DNA from: Mesorhabditis belari
Lineage: Eukaryota > Nematoda > Chromadorea > Rhabditida > Rhabditidae
Assembly: GCA_958450365.1 (NCBI GenBank)
Contig: CAUEEP010000889.1
Coordinates: 372,001-436,000 of the forward strand
Length of the DNA stretch: 64,000 nucleotides
Direction: 5' to 3'
The position numbers were made by a program, and so were the translations under genes. Positions within the stretch are counted from its first letter, which is position 1; every line of letters begins with the position of its first letter. Below are positions 10,627-23,200 of the stretch, piece by piece. The notes beneath the pieces are model-generated. The model had not been told where the DNA came from and ran no database searches. It saw only the letters and a list, made by a program, of their open reading frames with translations.

Positions 10627-11300
10627 GACGCAGGAAAAAAGTAAAAAAATTTTTCCCTTTACGCAATTTATAGGCAAAGATCGCAATTTTTATTAATTTT
10701 GTTAATTAACTGAATATCTTTATCTCATTGAGGAATTTAATAATTTGGGTACAAAAGCCGTCAAAATTTTTTGTTTTACAGATTTGGGGGGCGGGACGAA
10801 TGCGACCTTTTTTTGCTGGAAAAGGCCGTAGAGCTTCGAAAATATTTCCATATAAAGGAATCGTATGCGTAGATTCCGAATTTTGACAAATCAGACCTCG
10901 CTGACACGTCAAATTTGGGCTAAAAGGCAAAAACTGCGGAAAAGCGTTAAGTTGCGTAGTTTTTGCCTTTTAGCCCAAATTTGACGTGTCAGCGAGGTCT
11001 GATTTGTCGAAATTCTGAATCTACGCATACGATTCCCTTCTATGGAAACATTTTTGAAGCTCTACGGCCTTTCCTAAGGCCTTTTCCAGCAAAAAAAAAG
11101 GTGCGCAAAAAAAGGTCGCATTTGTCCCACCCCCGACGCAGGGAAAACAATAAAAAAAATTTTCGCTTTACGCAATTTATATGCAAAGATCGCAATTTTT
11201 ATTAATTTTGTTAATTAACTGAATATCTTTATCTCATTGAGGAATTTAATAATTTGGGTACAAAAGCCGTCAAAATTTTCTTTTTTACGGATTTGGGTAA
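10627..11300. repeat. 160-bp direct repeat flanking foldback FB-B
   Basis: The block from GACGCAGG to GATTTG at 10627-10785 recurs at 11135-11300, on the other side of the foldback. Unit 1 has it once (about 5140-5300). The copies have diverged slightly. Confidence 0.85.
10786..11134. mobile_element. Foldback element FB-B, relative of FB-A
   Basis: Inverted repeat starting GGGGGCGGGACGAATGCGACC and ending with its complement. The inner arms are the same as FB-A (TTTGACGTGTCAGCGAGG around a short loop near 10945). It sits at a different place in the duplication from FB-A, so it arrived separately. Confidence 0.87.
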
Positions 11301-11344
11301 ATTTTTCATTCTTTTTTTGAGCATCTCGTTTTTACGATTCAAGA

Positions 11345-11550
11345 AAAAAAAAAAAACAAAAAACCCCCCCCCAAAGGAAAAAAAAAAAAAAAAGGGTGGG
11401 GGGGTGGAAAAAATTTAAAAAAAGGAAAAAAAAAAAAAAAAAAAAAAATTTTAATTTAAAGGATTAAAAAGGAAAAAAAATATTTATTTTTTTTTTTTTT
11501 TTTGGGGGGTTTTTTAAAAAAATTTATATATTTTTTTTGGGGTTTTTGGG
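11345..11550. other. Homopolymer block, probable sequencing or assembly error
   Basis: Long runs of A, T, G and C (for example nine C, seven G, more than twenty A) interrupt a sequence that is continuous in unit 1: ATTCAAG joins ATAACAATTTTT there at 5340-5352. Nothing else in the window looks like this. Confidence 0.7.
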
Positions 11551-11892
11551 ATAACAATTTTTATGTCATTTTTGACGTTGCTTTGAGTTGAAAATGGTAG
11601 GAAATTAGTTAAAAAAAACACAGATTTCACCTTATTTTCGATAGTTTACCTATAAAAAGAAGAGAAAATCACAAGAAAAGAGAGAAAAGGGGTTTCCTTC
11701 GCAAAAAATTTTGATTCAAGAAAGCGATTCGCTCGCTGCACGCTGAGAAACATGTGATTTTTCTTAGGAAATCTCCCAATTTCCAAGGGTAATCCAACGA
11801 TTTATTGCTTTTGTTTCAAAGTTTTTCGATAGAATCTAGAAATTTTGACCAAAAAAATGCAAATGTTTCAGGAAAAATGAAAGAAAAAAAAT

Positions 11893-12163
11893 GATAATTT
11901 TGATAAATTCTTGATCAATTTTGATCAATTTTGATCAATTTTGTTAAATTTTAATCAATTTTAATCAATTTTGATCAATTTTAATCAATTTTGAATAAAT
12001 TTTGATCAATTTTAATCAATTTTTAATCAATTTTGATCAATTTTGATCAATTTTTGATCAATTTTGATTAATTTTAATCAATTTTAATTAATTTTGATTA
12101 ATTTTGATTAATTTTAATCAATTTTAATAAATTTTAATCAATTTTGATCAATTTTGATAAAAA
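11893..12163. repeat. 10-bp tandem array (AATTTTGATC)
   Basis: About 25 degenerate units, with T/A exchanges making TTGATCAA, TTAATCAA and TTGATTAA. Confidence 0.93.
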
Positions 12164-12927
12164 AAGCTTTTAAAACAATAAAAACATACAAAAAAAGAAA
12201 GAAATAAACAATTATATTATAGAAAATTATATAAAATCGATATAAAATTAATCGAAAAGCGGGGGGAGAAAAGAAAAGAAAAAGAAAATGACAAGAATGC
12301 TTTGATTGAGGAAACAACTTTAACGACAGAGAAGAACTTTAACGAGAGAAACAGAAATCGGGGTCATTTGGGTGACTAAAGCGGCCGTTTAACGAGCCAA
12401 GACTAAAGTTTTTATTGTTTTTCAACATGAGACATTTTTTGATGAAAATTGTTGAAATCTCATTGAAAATGACCTCGATTTTTATCAAAAGCACCTTTTG
12501 ATTATGCAAATATACAAAATTAGAAAATTGTAGAATGACAAAAAAAAAATTTAAGAATACTATGCTCCCAGAGAAAAGTTTAAATTCGCAAAATGTTCAA
12601 TGCCATCCCAGGATCGAGATTTCTGAAGAAAAGAAAGGTTAGTTGATGGGGGGGGAAATGTCTGCATTACTTAGTTGATGGAGGAAAATGTCTACATTAC
12701 TTCCCTAATGGCTTTAACATTATCAATCAATTCAAATTGTTGCAAAATGATTTCTCTAATTCTCAAGTGCTAGTGTGGCATCCATAGTTGAAAAAAAAAC
12801 TATATGTTTACGAGAAAAAAATCGAAGTGACGGCTCCACGTTTCGCGGGAACTTTTTTTTTGGCACAAGAGAGGGGAAAACGAGTGTCTAAAAGGTGCAA
12901 AAAGAGACGGTTTTTTTTCTTTTTTTG
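12164..12927. other. AT-rich DNA, no gene seen
   Basis: No open exon-like block or repeat of note. A short direct repeat (TAGTTGATGG) occurs at about 12635-12685. Confidence 0.5.
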
Positions 12928-13377
12928 TTTGCCAACTATGACACACCCTAAAGGGCATTAAATAGAAGAGAAAAGAGAAAAGAGAAAGTGATTATTAAAC
13001 AAATTGTGATTGATTGAAATTTGATCGAAATTTTTTTTGGAGATTGTAAAAACGGTTGTGAATTTGATGAATTTGATTTCAAGGGTTGATTTAAATGAAA
13101 GACTTCTCTAAATCTTTTCTCTTCTTCTTTTCTCAAATCTGTCATGCAGGTAAAGAAGAGAAAAGGTTTAGATAAGTCTTGAATTTAAATCAAAACCCTT
13201 GAAAAGGTACACTCATCAAATTCAGAACCGAATTTACAATCTCCACAAAATTTCGATCAATCACAATTTGTTTAATTTAATGTTAATGTTTAATAATCAA
13301 TCTTTAACTAATAATACTTTATCTTTTCTCTTTTCTCTGCGATTTAATGCCCTTTAGGGTGTGTCATAGTTGGCAAA
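12928..13377. mobile_element. Foldback/MITE with about 220-bp arms
   Basis: The ends are GCCAACTATGACACACCCTA (left) and its exact complement (right, ending 13374). The arms carry AAGGGCATTAAAT, an A/G-rich AGAGAAAAGAG stretch, a TTTGATCGAAATTTT block and TCATGCAGGTAAAG near the centre (about 13145). The arms have diverged more than those of the FB family. Confidence 0.85.
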
Positions 13378-14110
13378 TAAAAAGGGGAAATCGTTTCTGA
13401 ATTTGATGAGTCTACCATTTCAAAGGTTTTGATTTAAATGAAAGACTTAAAGACTTCTCTAAACTTCTCTAAACCTTCTCTAAACTTCTCTAAACCCTTT
13501 CTCTTCTTTACCTGCATGACAGATTTGAGAAAAGGTTTAGAGAAGTCTTTAATTTAAATCAGAAACCCTTGAAAAGGTAGACTCATCAAATTGAGTACAA
13601 AATATTGACAACATAGATTTGAGCTTTAAGATTCCTGAGATCTGGAAGTCACAGGACATCTAGAAACCTTTAGATCTACAGTATCTCAATGGCTACAGTA
13701 CCCTAATTGTACATAGTGTTCTTTCGGAATTTCTTCCAAATCCAACATCTCGTTTTAGAGGTTTTCAGGTACACTCATCGATTTTATAATCACCACAAAA
13801 TTTCGATCAAATTTCGATCAATCAAATTTCGATCAATCAAATTTCGATCAATCACAATTTATTTAATAATCACTTTATCTTTTCTCTTTTCTCTTTTCTC
13901 TTCTATTTAATGCCCTTTAGGGTGTGTCATAGTTGGTAAACAAAAAGGGGAAATCGGTTCTGAATTTGATGAGTCTACCATTTCAAGGGGTTTTGATTTA
14001 AATTCAAGACTTAAAGACTTCTCTAAACCTTCTCTAAACCTTCTCTAAACTTCTCTAAACCCTTTTCTCTTCTTTCTTTTCTCGAATCTGTCATGCAGGT
14101 AAGCGGTTTG
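13378..14110. repeat. Partial arms of the same MITE family
   Basis: Two further copies of the arm (13378-13600 and 13765-14100) share TCATGCAG, TTCTCTAAACCTTCTC runs and the terminal GGGTGTGTCATAGTTGG. They are split by a 13600-13755 segment that is a direct copy of 15005-15180. Confidence 0.8.
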
Positions 14111-14287
14111 AGCTAAGAAAATTTGACTTAAATGCTAAAATAAAATAAAATGCTAATGCTAAAATGCTAAAATGCTAATATGGCTATACCGGGCACCCAA
14201 GAGAAACAAAAAACAGCGATCCATGAGATATGTGAAACAAAAACGATAGCCTGACATTCAGGATTGACAAATCTTTCAAACAAAATT

Positions 14288-17200
14288 CTACACAATTCCG
14301 TAAGTTAACGATTTCTCGATGTGAAAGTGAAATTCATTCAGCGCCTCTAGGAGCTTCGAGGTATGCGCCATTTGAGAGGTCGATCGAAGGAAAGACCCCT
14401 GAAATTTTTATGAAATTCTCCGATCTGGAAGTCACTAGAGCTTTTGAAGTTGCTTTAAAGCTTTTATCGAACAAGTACAGTAGTACGGTAGTACGGTAGT
14501 CCGGTAGTCCAAGCTACAGTAACCCCTACAGTCTATCTACTGTCTAAATTCCTATGAAATCTTCCTATCTGGAGGGCACACAACCCGTTCCTGGGGATTT
14601 TAGGTGTCTGCAGTAATCTAAAGTAACCCTGAGCTACAGTACCTCATCGTAGAGTTGAGCGGTTACTGGAGTCCATGACATCAGCTGCAAGAGACCAGCC
14701 AGCACGTGGTCACTATAATTAGATAAAGGATTCAAATAATATCTAGCTATTTAGAGAGAATCTAGCTACTCTACCGAATCGTTATCAAGATGAAAACGTG
14801 AAATTTCCCGTCTTTCCCGAGCACGTTCTTCTCGGAAATGCGTTGCACCTGAAAAATTTGGTAATTGAAACAATTTGAGGCTTGAAAGCTTGTGCATTTT
14901 TTGATCTGGAACGCACTGGATAGCTACAGTAATCCATAATTGCAGTCAGTCTAAATAAAAATTTAGACTACAGTACCCCGACAAGGATCACCCCGGAATC
15001 TTCGACAAAATATTGACAACATAAATTTGAGCTTTAAGATTCCTGAGATCTGGAAGTCACAGGAAATCCAGAACCCTTTAGATCTACAGTATCTCAATGG
15101 TTACAGTACCCTAATTGTACATAGTGTTCTTTCGGAATTTCTTCCAAATTCAACATGTCGTTTAGGGGTTTTCAGGTACTGGGAATCCAAAAATCAGCTT
15201 TATTTCCTTGGATTTCTTTAGCTGATTATGAATAAACCGACCAATCTGAGGTAGTAGTGGACGAGTTCTTTTTGCCCGCGCGTCAATCGCTCGGCCTCAC
15301 CGCGACGACAAAACTCGAAAAACCAATTGGAGATTTTCTCTGAAATCAAGAAATCAGCTGTGACTTCCAGAAGTCGTAAAAAGTTCAAGAGAATTTGAGA
15401 AATGATAAAATCAGCGCAACTTTCCCTTACCAACATAATCCCATGGGTAATTTTGTCGAAAAAGTCGCGAAGTCCAAATGGAATCCTGACGACCGAACTA
15501 AAAAGTTTTGATCTTAAAGCTTTGATCTTAAAAGCTTTGATCTTTAAAAGTTTAATCACAGTTATGGTTCAATTTTAAAATCCTTTTTCTTTATAAATTC
15601 AGCTATATTATTTCGCATTGTCATAGCGCTTAAGCTACAGTACACCCTACAGTCTGTCTATTGTCTAAATTCTTATGAAATTCTCCGATCTGGAAGTCAC
15701 TAGAGCTTTCTAAGTTGTTTTAAAGTTTATATTTGGGATATCAAACAAGTTCAGTAGTACGGTAGCCCGGTAGTCCAAGCTACAGTAACCCCTACAGTCT
15801 GTCTATTGTCTAAATTCTTATGAAATTCTTCGATCTGGAAGTCACTAGAGCTTTCTAGTTTTTTTGATCGATGGCTGATCGATTTTCATTGGCTTTTCTT
15901 TTGAAATAAAGCTTTCTATTGAATTGATTACGGTAGAATAATGGATTTACCTGGAATAAAGCTTCCAATGTGGGCACAAGACCCCGTTCACCGCATAAAA
16001 GTCTCGCCAATTCACTCTTCGATTCTCTGAAATGATTTATGAATTTATGAAAGAGCTTTCTGATTGATTTACGGTAAAAGATGCAAATAACAAACTTTTC
16101 TGAATAGAAATGCTTGACAATGCTGTTGACTGAGTCGCCGAGTTGCTGCTCGATCTCTAGCATTCGTTGCTCTGAATAGAGAACCTTTACAGTTTAATTT
16201 ACATTACTGTACGGTAGTGTAAGCTACAGTAACCCCTACAGTCTGTCTATTGTCTAAATTCTTATGAAATTCTCCTATCTGGAAGTCACTAGAGCTTTCT
16301 AACTTGTTTTAAAGCTTATATTTGGGATATAAACAAGTTCAGTAGTACGGTAGTCCGGTAGTCCAAGCTACAGTAACCCTGTCTGTCTACTGTCTAAATT
16401 CTTATGAAATTCTTCGATCTGGAAGTCACTAGAGCTTTCTAAGTTGTTTTAAAGCTTATATTTGGGATATCAAACAAGTACCGTAGTATGGTAGTCCGGT
16501 AGTCCAAGCTACAGTAACCCCTACAGTCTATCTACTGTCTAAATTCTTATGAAATCCTCCGATCTGGAAGTCACTAGAGCTTTCCTTGTACAATTCCTTG
16601 TACAATGTCCTTGTACAATGTTACAACATTCTTGTACTACTTCTAATGCCTTATCCTCGTTATCAAGAAAACAAGACAAATCCCAACCTTAAAATCTTAT
16701 CTATTTTCTAATCTGGAACGCACTTATCTGGAACAGTTATCCAACTACAGTAATCTACAGTAACCATAAATTGTCGTTCTTGTGTGTACGGTGCCTTGTA
16801 CTTGTGTGCTCCTCAACCCGAACGCACTTTTCGTCCTGGGTTGTGCGTCTCTTGTCCCAGCATCAGCACTTCTTCCTGTCGATGGACTTCTTTCTCTTGT
16901 CACTGATGAATCTCTCTCCATTCGTCGACCACGAGCCGGCGAGAATGGGCCAATACCTAGAAAGTTAAAAAAAAACGCTTTGCTTTAAGATTCAATGCTC
17001 AATTCTTGTTCTTTCGAAAAACTCACCAAGTTCTGCTGTTTCTGGATTGAAATCGTGAAGCGGTTCAGCGACAAGGAGTCTGTAAATTGTTTAGATAGGT
17101 TAGAAGATTATGGTAATAGATAGCTTAGTAGATTACGGCAATAGCTTACAGTAATAGACTATGGTAATAGCTTACAGTAATAGCTTATGGTAATAGAAAT

Positions 17201-20200
17201 TAGATTTATTGTGTAACCTCTCAAGACTGCCATCATCGACTCCCTTTCCAAACCAACGTCCACACGGGAAACGATACATTTGACCAGTGATCTCATTTCG
17301 GACCACAATCTAGAAATCACAAATGATTGAGTCCTTTAGTTTACTCTTTACTTTACTCTTTACTTTGTTCTACAGTTTGTAAATATGAAAGAATACCGTA
17401 AACTAGGCATTATTAGACTCTAAAATTGACTCACGTAGTCGAGAAACCATTTTGACGGTCGCTCATCTTCAGCCAAATGCCCAATTCGAAGTGTTGACAG
17501 AATGCCGAGGTTTCGATGCTAGAAAAATCTTTATGAAAGTATTCGAATCTTGTTTGAAGTAGTTATTGATGGATCAGAGCTGTAGAGACCAGTCTAAGCC
17601 TAGGCTAGCCTTCTTGACTTAACGAGAACCTTATGGAGCTTTACAAGTAAAGCTAGGTTTGGCCTGGTTTGGGAAAATTGCTTCTAGAACATTCTGGGAC
17701 TAGATTAGACCTTGAACAGACCAAAAGCTTGCAACAAAGCCTGTAACAAAGCCTGCAACAAAGCCTGTAACAAAGCCTGTAACAAAGCCTGTAACAAAGC
17801 CTGTAACAAAGCCTGTAACAAAGCCTGTAACAAAGCCTGTAACAAAGCTAGCAAAGTCGGTCTAGGCTCTACGCCATTCTATTTTGACTTCTATTGTGAC
17901 TGACCATTCCAAAAAGGCTACTAAGAGTTATTTGCGAATCTTTCTAACGACTCCAAATCCATCTACAGCTTTCTAGTAATTCTAGTCATCTAATGAATAA
18001 CAAAGCTCAGTCAACTTACATCAAATTTGAACAACGGTGTCCCTTCCGGTAAACGGATCATCGGCGTTGTGGCTAGTGATCCCTCGATGCACATCCAGAC
18101 AGCTGGCAATGCACCTCTCCAAGTGCCCGTTACAACAACCACTTGATAATCCATCTCTGTAAATCGAGTACTGTAGGGTTTTGAGTGGCATTGGTACGGG
18201 CTGGAGATTCAGATTTACCGAATTCATAGCTTATCCCGACTACCGTAATTTAAGTACAGTATCCCAAGAGAATTTAAGTACAGTATCCCTCCAGTGTGCT
18301 GTAACCTTTGAGTTCTATAGCACTGTGCATTGTAAAGTATCGTAGAGCCAGGGATTACTGTATCTAGGTAGCTACAGTACCCCGGGGAGAATCTGCTGTC
18401 GCTTTTGAGTTCACTGTACATTTTAAAGTATCGTAGAGTGAGAGATTACTGTATCTAAGCAGCTACAGTACCCCTGCTGTAGCTTTTGAGTTCTATAACA
18501 CTACATTGTAAAGTATAGAGAGACTACCGTATTCCTAGGGTCCAAAAATCGCCTAGTTACCGTAATCCAATATTCTAATCAAATTCTCCGTATCAAGAGT
18601 ACTGTAGCCGTACCCTAGCTACCGTATCTCAAGCGTTCAGCCTCTCAAGAGTACTATTTTCAAGCCACTCACTCGTTTTTGTGAATGTATTTGTGTAGCA
18701 ACGGTAATTCGCTGCATTCAGTGACAGAACGTGGTACAAGAATTGCTCTTTCTCGTCCTCACACCGAGTAAATGAGTCGGCACGATAGAGCTCTCTAAAA
18801 TGGTTGATTGATCAAAGTGGATTCAAGAATTCGAGATTCTGGAAGGCACAATAAATATTCTTATCGAAAATCTCCCATTCTGGTGTGCACAAGAAAAGAT
18901 GTTTAAGAGAAAACTGAACCTGAGCACTTATCAAATAGCTGCTAGCTATCAAGTAGCTGCTAGCTATCAAGTAGCTGCTAGCTATCAAGTAGCTGCTAGC
19001 TATCAAGTAGCTGCTAGCTATCAAGTAGCTGCTAGCTATCAAGTAGCTGCTAGCTATCAAGTAGCTGCTAGCTATCAAGTAGCTGCTAGCTAACAACCGC
19101 TCTTTTTCAACAATTCAAGAATTTACCCATTCTGCCACGCACAGAAACCAATTCAGAAGAGAGATTTTGTTTATGATCACTTATGATCACTTATGATCAC
19201 TTATGATCACTTACCGTATCAATTGTGTATTGGAGAGGAGAGCGGCTAGGTGTCGATGCAGCAGCTTTCGCTCTAAAGCCAGCCGCACGAATGCCCTCGC
19301 GTAACCGATATCCGTTTTGATTTCAGCCATACGGACGACGTTTCTAAAAACATAATCATTTTTGCATTCAATCAAAACTTACTTTAAATCATAGGCGATA
19401 TGGGTGGGCAGGGAGGGGAGAACCACACGACCATCCGGACTTCGGGGTCTAAAAACGGGCTTTTTTGAAAGGTGGGCTAATGATTTCTTGGAAAATACTG
19501 GGAGAATAGTCTGGGATCTGGAGTTGAGGTTGGTTTTGGAGCTTGGCGATGGCTCTCATTCGGATTGGATTAGGTTCTGATTGGACTAGGTTCTGATTGG
19601 ATTTCGATCAGGTTCCGATTAGGCTCTGCTTCGGATCTGATCAGGTTCACATTCAGATCCGATCAGGTTCTCATTCGGATCCGCTCAGGTTCCCATTCGG
19701 ATCCGATTAGGTTCCCATTCGGAACCGCTCAGGTTCCCCATTTGGATCCAATTAGGTTCCCATTCGGTTCCGACTAGGTTCCCATTCGGATCTGATCAAG
19801 TTCCCATTCGGATCTGCTCAGGTTCCCATTCGAATCCGCTCTGACTCCCATTCGATTCTGACTAGGTTCCCATTCCATTCCGCTCAGGTTCTACTTTGTA
19901 AATGACTGTAGCCAGACCACTCTGCCTTCCAGATATTAAAAACATGACTTTAGTGGAATAGTTGTACCTGCTTTGACTCCTGTGCGTTCTCTGACTTCTC
20001 CTCGGCGATTCCTCAACAGATGAATTTCCCTCTCTTCCCGATGACGAGCCACCAAAGCCTGGCGTAGAGAAATCTGAAAAATAAACGACAATCGAGATTG
20101 AGATATCGTTAGGTTAGTGAACCAGCCGTGAACTTCAGCATTTTTCGCCGTGCAGCTTGTTTTGCGTAAATTTTATTGGAAAATGAGCAAAGCAAAGCAA

Positions 20201-23200
20201 AAACACAGCACAATTCTCGGGAAATTGGATTTAGTGTGGATTTTTGGGTGAAATTAAGGAAATTTTTGGATTCCCCGTACCCGAAAAGCTCTAAACGACA
20301 TATCGGACTTGGGTCTTTTGGGAAAATTCCGAAAGAGGACTGTGTACGGGTGGGGTACTGTAGTTCTAAGGAAATAAAGCTGATTTTTGGATTCCCCGTA
20401 CCCGAAAAGCTCTAAACGACATATCGGACTTGGGTCTTTTGGGAAAATTCCGAAAGAGTACAGTGTACAGATGGGGTACTGTAGTTCTAAGGATACTGTA
20501 GATTTACGGGTCTCTGGATGTCCTGTGACTTCCAGAACTCAGGAATCTTCAAGCACAAATCTATGTCGTCAATATTCTGTCAAAGATTCCGGGGTGATCC
20601 TTGTCGGGGTACTGTAGTCTAAATTTTAATTTAGACTGACTGCAATTGTGGATTACTGTAGCTGTTCAGTGCGTTCCAGATCAAAAGAATGCATAAGATT
20701 TTAGGGTTCAAGGCTTAGTAGGTTTAGCTTAACGGTCAAGTATCCAATTTCCTCTCTGCTCAAGCAACAAAACCACAGCACAACACTCACCACTAACACT
20801 CGAGCACTTCTTCAGCCGTCTGGGGCCGATTGGGGGCAAGGCGACCTCTCGTTGAGGTTTAGCGAGTGCTTGACTGAACAAATTGCGTTGAGGTGACGGA
20901 TCTCTCTTCGGTCTCGACGCCTCTTGTATTCGATCACATAAAAAGTTCGCTGCTTTCAAGAAATTCTTTGACCACGCCGGTGTATCCTCTGTGTCTTTCA
21001 TTGCCAACTCTTTTTGAATCGATTCAACGAGATCACTAATCGCTGACCCAACAACTCCTTCGTTCCCATTTTGGTCAGTGCTAGAAGTGCCGGGAGATTG
21101 CCGCTGATCACTGGAGATGCTTGTGTGCCCTCCAGGACTCACAGATAGCGCATTGTTTTCTTGATCCACTGGCCGGGCATCCTGGGAAGGGGCTCGACTC
21201 CTCGTGCCGGGGTAGGGCACGGCTCTCGGTCTTGACGGTGCACGTGGGGGTCGCGATTGGCGATGCGTTGTGACACCCAGCGATGACGTTGACGCTACAA
21301 CACAACGATTATAAGCAAACACAGGGGCTATAGCACGTTGGTAAGGTTTTTAGGGGTACGGATATCGAAATTTCGATTGATTGAAATATTTCCTCTATGG
21401 ACAAGTGGAATTTTGAATTTCTCATGCCTGGAAAGCTCTAAACGACATACGGGAAGCGGGGTTGGCGTCGGGTTTCCATCGGAGTACTATGTACAATTCT
21501 GTCTTACAGTAGTCGGGCGGAATTCGAGCGTAGGCCCATGGTCCAATATGTCGTTTAGAGCTTTCCGGGTACGAGGAGTTCGAATTTCGACTTTATTTGA
21601 TCGGTTTTCATAGCAGATTTCAAGTTTTGACCATTTTATAACAGAAAGCCGGGAGCTTAACACGTTGGCAGCCAAATAAACGAAAATCTTTTCAATCTAG
21701 GCTACAAAAAGGCCGTTCCAATGAATAGGAGCGCAATGCTAAGGCCACAAAATGTCATTTATCAATCATTTTTTTTTTTTGGATTTCTTACGCTGCTCGA
21801 ATCGTTTTCGAAAGACGTGCCACGCAAGGGCTAAAGGGTTTTTTTTAGAAGTACGTACAGCTACGTGATTACGGTAGATTTTAGTATTATTTAGTACTAT
21901 TTTCTGTTCTTTAGCCTTTCTACTCAATTTCTTTATGCTTTGTGCTTCTTTGTAAACGCATAGCCTCTAGCACACTGGCTTTCGCAAATTTTCTTGATAT
22001 AAAGCCGACTTTTATAGCTGTTTATAGCTAAATTAAGAATTTCAAAGTGTGCTAGAGAGTTGGCGTTTACGAGAAAGCACAAAAAAAAGGCTCTGGAGCT
22101 CGGGCTTAGAGATCTAGCTATAGTTAGCTTAAAATAAGCTAATAAACTATGAAATAAACGATCTGATAATGCCATGAAGTAAACCTGGAGTGAGCATTGA
22201 TGACGTCATCGATCGATGAGTGTCCCCATTTTGCGATTTCTCCATATCCTGATGCTGAAGCACATAGGTCCAGAGAGCGGATTTGCCCTTTAAAAAAAAC
22301 AAAAAAACTTTCAATTCAAAAACCCCGACTGACATCCAGATTGGCTAGAAATCGTCAAAAAAAGCTAGCTTTTCATGTAAAATTTCGAGTTTTTCCTGTC
22401 AACCTGTTTCTTGATGATCCCGTGGCTGAAAACTCGCTCCAAAAGATCGCAAAAAGCGGCAACCTAAAGAAAATTATGTAGAAATTTTGTAGAAGGGCTA
22501 TAGAAGTATGTAGGGATCGTAGTTGAACAAGCTGACTTCGAATAAGCTGACTGCGTACTTACTAGTGTGTTTTCTTCGACTCCACCGACTCCAGCTTCGG
22601 CTCCATGCCCTAAAAGAACCGCCTCTCTGCCCATTTTGTTCACCAGCATTCGCTTCGTTTTTCCTAAACAACGACTAAACATTCTAATAGATTTTTTTAA
22701 ATGCTCAAGTTACAGGATTGCTTAAATTTTCAAGAGTTCAAGAGCTCAGCAATTTAAAACATTTAAAAACATTTTCTTCTTTTTTCTTCTTTTTCTTCTT
22801 TTTATTCATTTGTAAATAAAGAATGAAAAAAATCAAATTATCTTTTCCTTTTTTTGATCTTATTCAATCATCTTTACCATCTAGACATCAATCTTTACCT
22901 TATTTAACCTTAAAAATATAATATTTACATAAATCTAACTGTCAATTAGTTATTGTACAAAAAAAATTGTACAAAAAAATTGTACAAAAAAAATTGTACA
23001 AAAAAAATTGTACAAAAAAATTGTACAAAAAAATTGTACAAAAAAATTGACAAAAAAAATTGACAAAAAAAAATTGGACAAAAAAATTGGACAAAAAAAA
23101 ATTGACAAAAAAAAATTGTACAAAAAAAATTGGACAAAACTTTGACAAACCTTTTGTTTCTTTCAATAATTGCTCAACGAATTTTAACTGTTGTTCTTTA

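Larger units (their letters stand above)
7042..11573 (+). repeat. Right unit of the tandem segmental duplication
   Basis: Matches 1-5770. The offset is 7255 through most of the gene and 7262 at exon 1, because of a 7-bp gain near 9926. It lacks pogo, has its own foldback at 10786-11134, and carries a 160-bp local direct repeat around that foldback. Confidence 0.93.

Noticed and set aside
11345..11550. Possible G-quadruplex or regulatory element in the G-rich runs
   Set aside because: The whole block looks like erroneous sequence when compared with the paralogous unit.
13146..14110. TCATGCAGGTAAG strings looking like exon borders
   Set aside because: They occur in every arm of the MITE family and lead to no coding frame.
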